Assembly (NCBI RefSeq): GCF_900114675.1
Contig: NZ_FOZM01000001.1
Span: forward strand, 310,001-374,000
Length of the DNA stretch: 64,000 bases
Direction: 5' to 3'
Origin: Yoonia litorea
Lineage (GTDB): Bacteria; Pseudomonadota; Alphaproteobacteria; Rhodobacterales; Rhodobacteraceae
Part shown: positions 52,219 through 61,970 of the stretch, one piece after another
How positions within the stretch are numbered: the stretch's first letter is position 1
Layout: every line of letters starts with the position of its first letter
Position numbers and translations under genes: made by a program
Notes under the pieces: generated by a model
Told to the model about the DNA's origin: nothing
Database searches by the model: none
Seen by the model: the letters and a program-made list of their open reading frames with translations, nothing else

Positions 52219-53613
52219 TTACTCCGCTGGAACGGCTTTGGGTGCCGCTTTAGGGGCTGGAGGAATACGACCGTCGATGCTTTCGCCTTTCGCGGCTTTC
52301 CGCGCCAGATAGAAGATGACGAAGATGTAGGCCGCCAGAAGAGCCGCATAGACAGCCAAGTAGGCGATCAGGGTCGACAGCACCATCGGCGCAGGAACAT
52401 CAGCGACTGCTTCCTTGGTTGTCATGACTCCTTGCACCAACCACGGCTGGCGCCCGATCTCGGTCGTGTACCAGCCTGCCAGCGTGGCCAACCAGCCACT
52501 GAAGCTCATGCCGACAAGAGCGTAAAGCATCGGCTTTGGCAGTCCTTCGATCCCGCGCTTCTTACGGATCATCATCGTCGCAGCTGCCCAGCTGACCAGC
52601 AACATCAGTAGCCCTGTTCCGACCATAATGCGGAACGACCAGAACACCGGTGCGACGCGTGGATGCAGGACTTCACCATCTTCAGTGACAAAGTCGTTCA
52701 GACCCTGCACTTCGCCGTTCCAGTCGTGCGTCAGAATGAAAGACGCAAGTTTGGGGATGCCGATCTCAAAATTGTTTTCGCGCGCCTCTTCATCAGGGAT
52801 TGCAAACAGGATCAGCGGCACGCCGGTGTCGGTCTCCCAGTTGCCTTCCATGGCCGCGACTTTTGCAGGCTGGTACTCTTTGGTGTTCAAGCCGTGCAAG
52901 TCGCCAACAAGGATCTGCAGCGGGATCAACATTGCAGCACCGAAGATCGCAGTCTTCATAGCGACGCGAACACCTTCGGTGCGACCACCGATCAACCAAC
53001 GGAACGCACTGACACCGGCAATCAGGAAGCTGACGGTCAGGAAGCTTGCCAAGACCATATGCACGAAGCGGTAGGGCATCGAGGGGTTGAAGATAATCGC
53101 AGACCAGTCGGTCGCATGCGCCACGCCATCAATCATCTCGAACCCCTGCGGCGTATGCATCCAGGAATTCAAAACGATGATCCAGAAGGCTGACATCATG
53201 GTGCCAAAGGCGACCAAGAAGGTCGCAAGCGTATGCAGCCAGTTTGGAACACGGCTGAAGCCAAACAGCATGATCCCGAGGAAAACCGCTTCAAGGAAGA
53301 ACGCTGTCATAATTTCATATGCCAGCAGCGGTCCTGCGATATTGCCGACCTTTTCCATAAAGCCCGGCCAGTTCGTGCCAAACTGGAACGACATCGTGAT
53401 CCCTGACACAACGCCCATGGCGAACGAAAGGGCGAAGATTTTCACCCAGAAACGGTATGCTTCCATCCAGCGCATATCGCCGGTGCTGTTGTAGCGTAAT
53501 TTGAAAAACAACAGGACCCAGCCCAATGCGATCGTGATCGTCGGGAAGAGAATATGAAACGAAATGTTTGCCGCAAACTGAATGCGGGAGAGCAGGAATG
53601 TATCAAATTCCAT
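52219..53613 (-). CDS. cydA: Cytochrome bd-type quinol oxidase subunit I, short Q-loop form
   Basis: Haem-bearing subunit of the quinol oxidase that reduces O2 to water. The 464 residues begin MEFDTFLLSRIQFAANISFHILFPTITIALGW, with the haem d or b His near residue 20. Conserved GRQPWLVQGVMTT lies near 390, after the Met-containing helix. The protein is much shorter than E. coli CydA (522), mainly in the periplasmic Q loop, as in the cyanide-insensitive (CioAB) branch. Upstream 178 bases to galM contain AT-rich DNA and a small dyad. Confidence 0.95.
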   Translation of the reverse strand: MEFDTFLLSRIQFAANISFHILFPTITIALGWVLLFFKLRYNSTGDMRWMEAYRFWVKIFALSFAMGVVSGITMSFQFGTNWPGFMEKVGNIAGPLLAYEIMTAFFLEAVFLGIMLFGFSRVPNWLHTLATFLVAFGTMMSAFWIIVLNSWMHTPQGFEMIDGVAHATDWSAIIFNPSMPYRFVHMVLASFLTVSFLIAGVSAFRWLIGGRTEGVRVAMKTAIFGAAMLIPLQILVGDLHGLNTKEYQPAKVAAMEGNWETDTGVPLILFAIPDEEARENNFEIGIPKLASFILTHDWNGEVQGLNDFVTEDGEVLHPRVAPVFWSFRIMVGTGLLMLLVSWAAATMMIRKKRGIEGLPKPMLYALVGMSFSGWLATLAGWYTTEIGRQPWLVQGVMTTKEAVADVPAPMVLSTLIAYLAVYAALLAAYIFVIFYLARKAAKGESIDGRIPPAPKAAPKAVPAE

Positions 53614-53753
53614 GAGGTGCCTTCGGCTTTCTGTACTGTTCTATTTTCTTGAAAGACAGATAGGGCGAAGCGGCAGGGTTTCATCCCCATGCGACAGCAA
53701 GGCGCGGTGCGACAATCCGTTCGGCGGAAGCTATATAAAATGTAGAATTTCCA

Positions 53754-53768
53754 AAGGGTTATACCCTT
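53754..53768. other. Small dyad between cydA and galM
   Basis: AAGGGT (53754-53759) and ACCCTT (53763-53768) close a 3-base loop, 23 bases past the galM stop. It could be a weak end of the galactoside operon transcript or a cydAB operator. No T tract of note. Confidence 0.3.
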
Positions 53769-53791
53769 CGCCTGTTATCTGTGCACCAAAG

Positions 53792-54760
53792 TCACTGCTT
53801 CGTGAAACGCCACTGGGTAGTTTGCATAAACGTTTGATCTTTTGCGAACTTTATCGAAGGAAATGCGGGATTATTCGGGGCATCAGGCCAACGCTGCGCC
53901 TCAATGGCAAGCCCTTCGTAATTTGACCTTTCCGGTCGCGCGGCATTCTTGGCGTCGTAGATCTGGATGCCGGGGCTGGTCGTTGCGACGGCCATGCTTG
54001 CCCCGGTTCTTCCAGTGAGCCGAAGAACCTCGCGCAGCGGCCTGTCAGTGGTTGAAAGACAGAAATTGTTGTCAAACGCGGGTGCTCTGGGCGCAATTTC
54101 ACGTTCAACCCTGAAATCCATCTGGGTGCCGGCCACATCGGCAATCTCGCCAGTGGGGTAATCGTCCGCGTTGGCTGGCAGATAATGATCGGCATCAATC
54201 CACAACCGATGTCCGCCATAGTCGGCGGTGCCATCAAGGTTCCAATAGCTGTGATTGGCGAAATTCATCAAAGTTGTCGCGTCCGTCGTGGCCTCGGCTT
54301 TCATCTCAAGTGTCGATGGCGCAAGCACAGTATAGCGAACCGTCACGTGTCGATTTCCTGGCAACCCACACATCCCATCGGGCAGCGCAAGCGAAAGCTG
54401 CAAGCTTTCGTCCGACACGTCATCAATGTCCCAGACCTGCAGATGGGCAGCCTGCGCGCCAGAATGCAGATGGATGCGCGCATCCTGATTGCGCTCCAAT
54501 TCATAGACCATGCCATCAAGCCTGGCGCGTGCATTGCTGATCCTGTTGACGACAGGCCCGATCAGTGACCCGTGATGGCGCATCGGTCCTTCGTAGTCTG
54601 ACAATTTGTCCGATCCTAAGGTCAGGCTGTAAGGCAAACCAGCAAACCGCACATCCTGCAAGACAGCGCCCCAGGTCAGAAGTCCGACCTTCAGGCCGTG
54701 GGCCGAGAGAATAACGCGATGAACGTCCTCACCCTTTGAGGTTCGGCCAAAGATCTCCAT
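53792..54760 (-). CDS. galM: Aldose 1-epimerase (galactose mutarotase)
   Basis: Interconverts alpha and beta anomers of galactose. The 322-residue protein from the ATG at 54760 has the substrate-binding His pair in NFANHSYWNLDG near residue 165 and the C-terminal catalytic Glu in SNYEGLAIEAQRWPDAPN near 293. The start shares a base with the beta-galactosidase stop (TGATG). Last gene of the galactoside operon; it would convert the beta-galactose from beta-galactosidase to the form used by the dehydrogenase. Confidence 0.92.
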   Translation of the reverse strand: MEIFGRTSKGEDVHRVILSAHGLKVGLLTWGAVLQDVRFAGLPYSLTLGSDKLSDYEGPMRHHGSLIGPVVNRISNARARLDGMVYELERNQDARIHLHSGAQAAHLQVWDIDDVSDESLQLSLALPDGMCGLPGNRHVTVRYTVLAPSTLEMKAEATTDATTLMNFANHSYWNLDGTADYGGHRLWIDADHYLPANADDYPTGEIADVAGTQMDFRVEREIAPRAPAFDNNFCLSTTDRPLREVLRLTGRTGASMAVATTSPGIQIYDAKNAARPERSNYEGLAIEAQRWPDAPNNPAFPSIKFAKDQTFMQTTQWRFTKQ

Positions 54761-56661
54761 CAAAGCGGCTCCCAATGGACGCCCGCTGGTGCGATGCGTG
54801 TCCCGTTCCAGGTCAGCGGTTCAGGTGCGTAATTGAAGATAAATCTGTGGGTGTCTGTGTCGCGAATGCGGAGACCATGAGGCAACTCATGTGTCGAAAG
54901 ACCGATTTCTTCAGCGGCTGCGCGGATCATCCTCTCGAATGTCGGATCATCAGGCCAACCTGCCAAATAGCGGAGTTTCCGGGATCCCATAACCGCTGGC
55001 TGCCCCGAATGGGTGGACTCCAGGGTTTGAGCGTCGCCTTCAAGATGTTCGAACCAGTGCAGAAATTGTCCGCCCTCTGAAAGCGGGATCGCAGCATCCG
55101 GTGGAAGGCTCTCGGTCAGGGTAGCCGTTACATCCAAGCCCGGTATGTTCGGGCCCATCGGCGTCGGGATACTCAGCTCGTCTGTTTTGGTGTCTGTCCG
55201 GGGGCCAATGAGCGCTATTCCATCAAACCGCTCCAACGCTGCGCGAAGCTCATCGCTCAGGTGCATGATCCCCGGCGCAAGGACGAGCTTATAGCCGGAC
55301 AAATCCGAGATGTTCGGGGGGAGGATGTCGACGTTCAGCCCCACCCTCCGCAGAGCGCGATAGGCCGCGAAGGCCAATCGGAACATCTCAAAGTCGGCAC
55401 CTTGCGGCTGCGCATCCCACGCCCATGCGCTTTCGTAATCAAAGATCAGCGCGGCACCGGACTTTGCGGTGCCGACCTCGGGGAGGTTTCCAATTTCATC
55501 CGCAACTTGTCGCGCCTCAGCCAGTGCAGGTGCCGCCGCACTATCCGGCCGCAATAACCCTGCGTGCATCTGTTCCTGTGCGAACGGTGCCTGCCGCCAG
55601 CGGAAATAGCAGACGGTCTCAGCGCCATGGGCAAAGGCCTCCCATGCCCAAAGACGCGCCATCCCGGGTAAGGGGGCAGGGTTGTAAGGAGCCCAATTCA
55701 CCGGGCCAGGCTGTTGCTCCATCACCCAAAGGCGACCCTTGCCGACGGCACGGTAAAGATCATGGTGAAAGGCCTGCATGTCAGGATGGCCCTGCCGCAG
55801 AAAGGCTTGTTTGAATTCTGATGATCCCTCAAGGCGATCCGAAAGAAAGCCGATCGGGTAACTATCCCAAGATGCGATATCGAGGTCGGCACCGACCTTC
55901 CAATGATCAAAACTGGTGATCCTGCCCATATAATTGTGGATCAACGGCGCATCTGTGTGGCGGCGTAACTCATCGGCTTGCACTTTGTTGAAGGCGACAA
56001 CTTGATCGGACGAATAGCGCCGGAATGCCAATTGGTGCGGATGGTTGGGTTCGGTGACCGTGAGGTTGGGCAAATCAATCTGGTCGAAGCTGTCGTATTC
56101 CATCGACCAAAACACATTTCCCCACGCGCGGTTCAGTGCGTCGGTGCTTTGGTATCTTTGCGCAAGCCAATGCTGAAATCCTTTCCGGGCAGCGTCAGAG
56201 TAGCTCAGAGTGGTATCATGGCAGTCGTATTCGTTGTCGATCTGCCAAGCGGCAATGTGGGGGTTTTTGCCGTATCTTTCGCCCATCAACCGCGCGATCC
56301 GGCGGCATTCCTCGCGATAAGGCAAATGGCTGAAATCATAGTGTCGGCGCGAGCCGAACTTTCGGGGTCGACCTTCAGCATCAACAGCGAGCATATCGGG
56401 ATGTTTGTCGAGCATCCAACGCGGCGGTGTGGCGGTCGGCGTGCCAAGGATAATCTTGAGGCCGGCAGACCCCAGGACATCAATCGCGCGATCCAGCCAG
56501 TCCCAGGTGAATATTCCGGGCTTTGGCTCCATCCGGCTCCAGCCAAACTCGCCGATACGCACCCATGATAGACCAGTCTCCACCATCCGTGTCGCGTCTT
56601 GGACCCATTGTTCTTCTGGCCAGTGTTCGGGGTAGTAACAAACGCCTAAGCTGCGTCTCAT
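54760..56661 (-). CDS. Beta-galactosidase, glycoside hydrolase family 42
   Basis: Hydrolyses lactose or other beta-galactosides. The 633-residue protein starts with the GH42 TIM barrel (LGVCYYPEHWPEEQW). The acid/base is Glu144 in WQIDNEYDCHD; the nucleophile is the Glu of WVMEQQPGPVNWAP near residue 310. A trimerisation domain with an amidotransferase-like fold follows and a C-terminal beta domain ends near LTWNGTRIAPAGVHW. No signal peptide, so it works on imported sugars. Coupled to galM. Confidence 0.94.
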   Translation of the reverse strand: MRRSLGVCYYPEHWPEEQWVQDATRMVETGLSWVRIGEFGWSRMEPKPGIFTWDWLDRAIDVLGSAGLKIILGTPTATPPRWMLDKHPDMLAVDAEGRPRKFGSRRHYDFSHLPYREECRRIARLMGERYGKNPHIAAWQIDNEYDCHDTTLSYSDAARKGFQHWLAQRYQSTDALNRAWGNVFWSMEYDSFDQIDLPNLTVTEPNHPHQLAFRRYSSDQVVAFNKVQADELRRHTDAPLIHNYMGRITSFDHWKVGADLDIASWDSYPIGFLSDRLEGSSEFKQAFLRQGHPDMQAFHHDLYRAVGKGRLWVMEQQPGPVNWAPYNPAPLPGMARLWAWEAFAHGAETVCYFRWRQAPFAQEQMHAGLLRPDSAAAPALAEARQVADEIGNLPEVGTAKSGAALIFDYESAWAWDAQPQGADFEMFRLAFAAYRALRRVGLNVDILPPNISDLSGYKLVLAPGIMHLSDELRAALERFDGIALIGPRTDTKTDELSIPTPMGPNIPGLDVTATLTESLPPDAAIPLSEGGQFLHWFEHLEGDAQTLESTHSGQPAVMGSRKLRYLAGWPDDPTFERMIRAAAEEIGLSTHELPHGLRIRDTDTHRFIFNYAPEPLTWNGTRIAPAGVHWEPL

Positions 56662-56708
56662 TGCGGGACCTTTTGAGTTTTTTTGACCAAGATGAAGAAA
56701 AGAGCGGG

Positions 56709-57530
56709 TTAGAGCTGCACCCGATGCTCTTTCTGCCCAGTGTAAGAAGTCGGGGTCGTGAAGGTTTTGCCCTGATCTGCGCCATCAAGGCCGACTGCGG
56801 CAGATGTGCAGAAGAGCGTTGAGAGCCCGTCACCACCAAATGCGGGACAGGATGTTTGCTTGCCAGCAAAACTGAAACTCTCGATGAAGTCGCCACCAGG
56901 ATCGTAGACAGCGACACGTCCCACTCCCCATTGCGCATTCCAGAGATTACCCGCTGCATCAACAACGGCCCCGTCGGGGCGGAACTCCGTGCCGCGCAGG
57001 TCGATATGCAAAGAAGGTTCACCTGCTGGCCAACCATCTTCGTCGAGGGGCACACGCATGATCATCTGCGTCGGGGTGTCTGTGAAATAGGCTGTCTTGC
57101 CGTCTGGCGCAAAACAGATCGCATTGGAAATCGTGATCGGCGCAAAGAGCTGTCGTAGCTCGCCTTTATAGTAGCGGTAGATCGCGCCCGCCCCATGCTC
57201 GGCATCGATCCCCATCGTTCCGATCCAGAAACCGCCCTTTGGGTCGGCACGGCCATCGTTGGATCGTGTGACGGGATTATCTGCCTCCAAGGGGCAAACT
57301 TCTTCGGCCTTGCCGGTCGATATCGAAAACCGGCTGAGCGCATTGGCAGATGCAATAAGCAATGTGTCCTCATCGACCCAGCCTGCGGCGCTGACATATT
57401 CATCAAATTGCCAATGGCGGTCTTTGCAGCGCAACTGTTTGCTCAGGATATCGAACCAGAACAGCGTATTGCGCAAAGGGTGCCAAAGCGGCCCTTCGCC
57501 CAATTGGCACTTTGTCTCGTCAAAGATCAT
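56709..57530 (-). CDS. SMP-30/gluconolactonase family protein, probable galactonolactonase
   Basis: A 273-residue six-bladed beta propeller. The family blocks are present: [22 protein letters not shown] at residues 5-26 with the metal-binding Glu, [19 protein letters not shown] near 90 with the Asn and Asp ligands, and [18 protein letters not shown] near 135. In this operon it would hydrolyse galactono-lactone from galactose dehydrogenase. Start overlaps the aldolase stop by 4 bases; 47 bases separate it from the beta-galactosidase gene. Confidence 0.88.
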   Translation of the reverse strand: MIFDETKCQLGEGPLWHPLRNTLFWFDILSKQLRCKDRHWQFDEYVSAAGWVDEDTLLIASANALSRFSISTGKAEEVCPLEADNPVTRSNDGRADPKGGFWIGTMGIDAEHGAGAIYRYYKGELRQLFAPITISNAICFAPDGKTAYFTDTPTQMIMRVPLDEDGWPAGEPSLHIDLRGTEFRPDGAVVDAAGNLWNAQWGVGRVAVYDPGGDFIESFSFAGKQTSCPAFGGDGLSTLFCTSAAVGLDGADQGKTFTTPTSYTGQKEHRVQL

Positions 57531-58135
57531 TGGCCAGCGGCCTTGTCATAGGCCGCGACCATCTCGCGGGCGCGTTTGCCAACTTCCTCGGCCGAGAAAC
57601 CCGCCTTGTAGAGTGCAGAGCCGATCCCGAAACCGTCAGCAGATGCCGCCATCCACTCTGCAAAGTTGTCGGCGCCTGCGCCGCCCACTGCGTAAACCTG
57701 CGTGCCATTGGGGAGCACAGCACGGATCGCCTTGATCCCTTCGGGCCCAAGCAGGCTGGCAGGAAATATCTTGAGCCCGTCCGCGCCTGCCTTGAGGGCG
57801 GCAAAGCATTCGCTCGGGGTCATCACGCCCGGCCAGCTTTCCATGCCTGCAGTCTTGGTCGCCACGATCACCCGTTGGTCACAGTTGGGCGAGACGACCA
57901 GCTTGCCTCCCGCTTGCGCCACGCGGCCTACATCTTCGACCGACAGAACCGTACCGGCACCGATGAGCGCGCGATCGCCAAATGCATCGGCCATGGCTTT
58001 AATACTGTTGAACGGGTCGGGCGAATTGAGCGGCACTTCAATTTTGGTGATCCCTGCAGCGATCAGGGTTTCGGCAACAGCCACAGCCTCAGGAGGCGTG
58101 ATACCGCGCAGGATCGCGATCAGTGGTCGGTCCAT
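57527..58135 (-). CDS. dgoA: 2-dehydro-3-deoxy-6-phosphogalactonate aldolase
   Basis: Cleaves KDPGal to pyruvate and glyceraldehyde 3-phosphate. The 202-residue class I aldolase has [36 protein letters not shown] at 10-44, the LIGAGTVL strand near 57 with catalytic Glu/Thr context, and the Schiff-base segment [14 protein letters not shown] near 75-88. KFFPA-type [17 protein letters not shown] follows. The kinase lies 4 bases upstream, so the pair makes the end of the De Ley-Doudoroff pathway. The SPDP variant favours KDPGal over KDPG (Eda). Confidence 0.91.
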   Translation of the reverse strand: MDRPLIAILRGITPPEAVAVAETLIAAGITKIEVPLNSPDPFNSIKAMADAFGDRALIGAGTVLSVEDVGRVAQAGGKLVVSPNCDQRVIVATKTAGMESWPGVMTPSECFAALKAGADGLKIFPASLLGPEGIKAIRAVLPNGTQVYAVGGAGADNFAEWMAASADGFGIGSALYKAGFSAEEVGKRAREMVAAYDKAAGQ

Positions 58136-58139
58136 CGGT

Positions 58140-59042
58140 CTATCCTTTCAAGCGTCGGTAGGCGGCGGTCAAACCGGCGAGAGTTGCAGCGGACGCATTT
58201 ACCTGTGTTGCAGGGGCCGCCTGAGCAGCCAGCGCGCGCACATAATGCCCCGCAAGTCCCCCGTCGCCAATCACCGCAATTTGCTGCCCCAGCCAATATG
58301 GTTTTGCACCGGCAAGTTCAGCCCCGATTAACAACCCCGACAGGCGCGCACGCGCAGATGCACCATCAAGGCCATTCAAAAGACCTTCGGCACGCAAAGA
58401 GAAAAGCCGAGAGGCAAGGCGCTCTGGGCGCGCCATTGCGATGCTTACACCATCGTCGAAAGCGTCGGCATCCCAGCCATCGGTTGCCACGGAATGACGC
58501 AGCACGGTTTGTGCTGCGATCACGTTGAACAACTCGCCGGTCATGTAAGTCTGGAAGCTGACCACTTCGTCTGCGCTCACGTGGACCCATTTTGTATGTG
58601 TGCCAGGGAGGCAGATGACCCCGTCCCAGTTTTTGTTGAGCGCAAGAAACCCGGCGATCTGGGTTTCCTCGCCACGCATCACATCGGCCGGCTCAGCCTG
58701 TTTGATACCGGAAATCACCGAGACCTGTAGCCGGTCGTCTCTTGTCGGCGCAGCGGTCATGCCTTCGGGGAGTGCGGCACAGGGTGTTGCGGCATAGGGT
58801 GCCTCGACCCAGCCTTGACGTGATCCTACCATGCCACAGGCAACAACAGGCGTCGGCCCTTCCAACCAGTCAGCGATCACATCTAAAAGCGCGTCCTCGA
58901 AACCGTCGCGGCTCAGCTTGCCCATGCCCTGATCTGATGACGCTTCGGCCAATACCGTGCCTGAGGACGTCATCGCCCAGGCCCGCATATTGCTGGTCCC
59001 CCAGTCAACGGCGATCCAGTCGGGTGACACTGTTGCGTTCAT
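58140..59042 (-). CDS. dgoK: 2-dehydro-3-deoxygalactonokinase
   Basis: Phosphorylates KDGal to KDPGal. The 300-residue sugar kinase of the DgoK family starts [16 protein letters not shown], with the phosphate-binding DxGTS loop, and has [18 protein letters not shown] near 78, [12 protein letters not shown] near 155, and [13 protein letters not shown] near 265. Start overlaps the alpha-galactosidase stop by 4 bases. With dgoA and the SMP-30 protein it defines galactose oxidation via galactonate. Confidence 0.93.
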   Translation of the reverse strand: MNATVSPDWIAVDWGTSNMRAWAMTSSGTVLAEASSDQGMGKLSRDGFEDALLDVIADWLEGPTPVVACGMVGSRQGWVEAPYAATPCAALPEGMTAAPTRDDRLQVSVISGIKQAEPADVMRGEETQIAGFLALNKNWDGVICLPGTHTKWVHVSADEVVSFQTYMTGELFNVIAAQTVLRHSVATDGWDADAFDDGVSIAMARPERLASRLFSLRAEGLLNGLDGASARARLSGLLIGAELAGAKPYWLGQQIAVIGDGGLAGHYVRALAAQAAPATQVNASAATLAGLTAAYRRLKG

Positions 59043-61120
59043 AGCTTCTGTCCTTCAAGCACCCACATACGCTCGGGGAAGGACCACGGCAATGTCACGC
59101 CATGGTGCATCAGGTAGGCCCCTGACAGTTCAAGCGTGTCGGTCTTGAGTGCCGTCGGACCTCTCGAAAGGCGATGCAGCGTATTCCGGTTGGCAAGCGT
59201 AATGCGATAGCTTGCCTGCGGGTCCAATCCCGTCAGGCGCAGCGGGCGGGGGGCAATCTGTGAACTGGTCGCAGCTTTGCCAGCAAAAACGACAAAGCGG
59301 CTCTGGTCCCTGGCGAGTTGCTGTTCGGCCAGAACGGATGGGTCAGCGCTATCCAAGCGCAGAATATCGGCGCGCTCCATCCATGTGCGATTGTTCTTCC
59401 ACCACCGGGTGACCTCTTTCAGAACAGCGGTTTCTGTTTCATCCAACTCCCGGGGGTCCATCTCGAAGCCCATGTGGCGCTGGGCGGCGACCCATGCGCG
59501 GAAAGAGATGTCGAGCACACGGCCCGAAGTATGACAATGGCGTGGGCCGACATGGCTGCCGGTCACGACCAATGGCAGGAAGAGGGCCGCGTCATGCTGG
59601 ATGCGCAGCCTTTCCAACGCATCGTTGCTGTCAGACAGCCAGACGCGCTGCGTTCGTTTCAGAATGCCAAAGTCGATCCGCCCGCCACCGGAGGCGCAGC
59701 TTTCGATCTCGACCTTCGGGAAATCTGCGCGCAGCTGGTCAATCAGCGCATAGGATCCGCGCGTCTGTGATGCATCCGGCATTGGCAGGACGCGGTTGTG
59801 GTCCCATTTGATGTAGTCGATCTCGTATTCGCTGAGGATCGCTGACATCCGCTCATAAAGGTACTCCCGCACCTCTGGCAACGCCATGTTAAGCGCCTTT
59901 TGCTGGCGGCCCAGCGTCTGGTCCTCGCTGCCTAGAACCCAGTCGGGGCGGGCGCGGTGGATGTCGCTGTCTTCATTGATCATCTCGGGCTCAAACCAGA
60001 TACCAAAGCTCATGCCAAGACCATGAACATGGTCGATCAGTGGGTGCAGCCCGTCTGGGTACTTGCGGGGATCCACGGTCCAGTCTGACAGGCTGCGGGT
60101 GTCATCGTCGCGCTGACCGAACCAGCCGTCATCCAAAACAAACCGTTCAGCACCGAGTGCTGCGGCACGGTTGGCGATGTCCTGCAGCACGGGGATCTTG
60201 TGGTCGAAGTAGACCGCTTCCCAGCAGTTGTAATGCACCGGGCGCGGGGCGTCAGGCTTCGGCCAGGTCACGATCCGGTCGCGCAGGTGGCGCTGGAAGG
60301 CGGTGGCACAGCCGTTCAGGCCGCTGTTGGAATAGGTGATGTAAAGCGGCGCCGTTGTGAACCGTGTGGCGGGCGCGGTTTCCATCCGTGCGGCATGGCC
60401 CCACTGGATCTGGCGGCGGCCGTCGGGCAATTCCTCGGCAATCATCCGGTGACCGCCGGACCAGCCGTAGTGAAAGCCGTATGCCTCTCCTTGAGTATTC
60501 GTTGTGCCGCGACACGGCACGATGAGGCCCGGAAAATGCTCATGTCCTGTCCGACCTGTCCGGTTTTCGCGATAGCGCATCCCTGCTGACCACGCGGTGC
60601 GATTTGTCTGAAACTCACCGATCCAGCGGCCGGCGAAGTCAATCATCTCGTCCGACTGCTGCGGACCGGGCAGAACGGGTGCGGCGAGCCAGTGCAGATG
60701 CACGGGCCGTGATGCGTCAAGGGCCGATTGGCAGGTGATAATATGCGTTTCGGGGTCACAGGCGAAAGTGAAGGTCAGGGTCAGGCCATTCTCTTCGTCC
60801 GCGTAGATCAACTCCAGCGCGTCGCCCTGACTGTGGTCCTTGTAGCAGAACTTGGGCAAGAGCGGCGTGCCGTCACTATCACGCAGGATCAGGCCGGGCT
60901 GTCCCGGGAAACTCCGCGTCGCCTCCGGGCAAAGCGAGAGGTCAGGGTTCTCATCCAGCATACCGCCCGTCACATCAATCGCGTGGGCTGCATGCACCGT
61001 CTGCAGATCCTCACCATCTGGCAATCGCGCGCCCCAATAAACGACCTGCGGCAGGCGGTCTCCTTGGGCCGCCAGCACCAGTGTCTGGCGGGCGTCATCA
61101 ATCCGAAATGTCCGGTTCAT
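59039..61120 (-). CDS. Alpha-galactosidase, glycoside hydrolase family 36
   Basis: Releases galactose from melibiose, raffinose or related alpha-galactosides. The 693-residue protein has an N-terminal beta domain and a TIM barrel with RFVLDDGWFGQRDDD near 352, IWFEPEMINEDSD near 395, the nucleophile Asp in YIKWDHNR near 460 and the acid/base Asp in VWLSDSNDALE near 525, after CASGGGRIDFGILKR. No signal peptide, so it is cytoplasmic. Starts 1 base after the permease stop. The form is that of bacterial GH36 group I. Confidence 0.94.
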   Translation of the reverse strand: MNRTFRIDDARQTLVLAAQGDRLPQVVYWGARLPDGEDLQTVHAAHAIDVTGGMLDENPDLSLCPEATRSFPGQPGLILRDSDGTPLLPKFCYKDHSQGDALELIYADEENGLTLTFTFACDPETHIITCQSALDASRPVHLHWLAAPVLPGPQQSDEMIDFAGRWIGEFQTNRTAWSAGMRYRENRTGRTGHEHFPGLIVPCRGTTNTQGEAYGFHYGWSGGHRMIAEELPDGRRQIQWGHAARMETAPATRFTTAPLYITYSNSGLNGCATAFQRHLRDRIVTWPKPDAPRPVHYNCWEAVYFDHKIPVLQDIANRAAALGAERFVLDDGWFGQRDDDTRSLSDWTVDPRKYPDGLHPLIDHVHGLGMSFGIWFEPEMINEDSDIHRARPDWVLGSEDQTLGRQQKALNMALPEVREYLYERMSAILSEYEIDYIKWDHNRVLPMPDASQTRGSYALIDQLRADFPKVEIESCASGGGRIDFGILKRTQRVWLSDSNDALERLRIQHDAALFLPLVVTGSHVGPRHCHTSGRVLDISFRAWVAAQRHMGFEMDPRELDETETAVLKEVTRWWKNNRTWMERADILRLDSADPSVLAEQQLARDQSRFVVFAGKAATSSQIAPRPLRLTGLDPQASYRITLANRNTLHRLSRGPTALKTDTLELSGAYLMHHGVTLPWSFPERMWVLEGQKL

Positions 61121-61121
61121 C

Positions 61122-61970
61122 TTATTTGACAGCTCCGAGGGTCAGACCCGCGATAAAGTGTTTCTGCATCAAAAAGAACATCAGCACAGGTGGCAGGGCC
61201 GCGACGATCGAACCGGCGCTCATCAGGTGATAGGCGGCACGGAACTGAGAGTTGAATTCCGTGATCCCTGCGGTGACAGGCTGTGCATCAGGCCCTTGGG
61301 TCAGAACCACCGCCCAAAAGTAATCGTTCCAGATGAATGTAAAGATGAGAACCGACAGCGCGGCCAGCGCAGGCTTCATCAGCGGCAGCACCACGTATAG
61401 GAAAATGCGCCACTCAGAGATGCCCTCAACCCGCGCCGCTTCGATCAGCGGGAAGGGCAGGGCACGGATGAAATTGCGCATGAAGAGCGTGCAGAACCCC
61501 GTCTGGAAAGCAATGTGGAACAGGACCAGTCCCAGGTTGGTGTCATAGAGGTTCAGGCTCACGGTCATGTCGCGGACAGGCACCATGAGGATCTGGAAAG
61601 GCACAAAGTTGCCTGCGATGAACATAAAAAAGATCGGCAGGTTCGACTTGAATTTGTAGATGCCAAGCGCAAAACCCGCCATGCAGGACAAGGCCACCGC
61701 TCCGATCACGGTAGGGATCGTGATCCAGAGCGAATTCCACAGATATCGCGGCATGTTGGATTCAAAGAACACCTTACCGTAGTTGTTCAGCGCCTCAAAG
61801 CTGCCCGGCAACCCCCAGTAGTTGCCGTTGACGAAATCCGACTCCGGCTTGATCGAGAAGTTTGCGACTGCAATCAGCGGCAAAAGCCAGATGATAAGCG
61901 CGATTGGCAAAAGTACCTGATAGGAAATTTGCCAACTGCGTGAGGTCTTTTCGAGCGGTGTCGGAAACAT
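61122..61970 (-). CDS. Carbohydrate ABC transporter permease (MalG type)
   Basis: Inner-membrane permease with six helices, 282 residues. The N-terminus carries one long helix (LLPIALIIWLLPLIAVANF). The EAA loop that contacts the ATPase reads EAARVEGISEWRIFLYVVLPLMKPALAAL, near residue 185. The C-terminus ends FLMQKHFIAGLTLGAVK, characteristic of MalG proteins. Its ATG shares a base with the MalF-type stop. Confidence 0.94.
   Translation of the reverse strand: MFPTPLEKTSRSWQISYQVLLPIALIIWLLPLIAVANFSIKPESDFVNGNYWGLPGSFEALNNYGKVFFESNMPRYLWNSLWITIPTVIGAVALSCMAGFALGIYKFKSNLPIFFMFIAGNFVPFQILMVPVRDMTVSLNLYDTNLGLVLFHIAFQTGFCTLFMRNFIRALPFPLIEAARVEGISEWRIFLYVVLPLMKPALAALSVLIFTFIWNDYFWAVVLTQGPDAQPVTAGITEFNSQFRAAYHLMSAGSIVAALPPVLMFFLMQKHFIAGLTLGAVK

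Noticed and set aside
57512..58528. Long plus-strand open frame (338 codons) over the dgoA/dgoK region
   Set aside because: It is antisense to two well-matched enzymes, has a composition of Arg, His and Pro typical of a shadow frame, and no ribosome-binding site.
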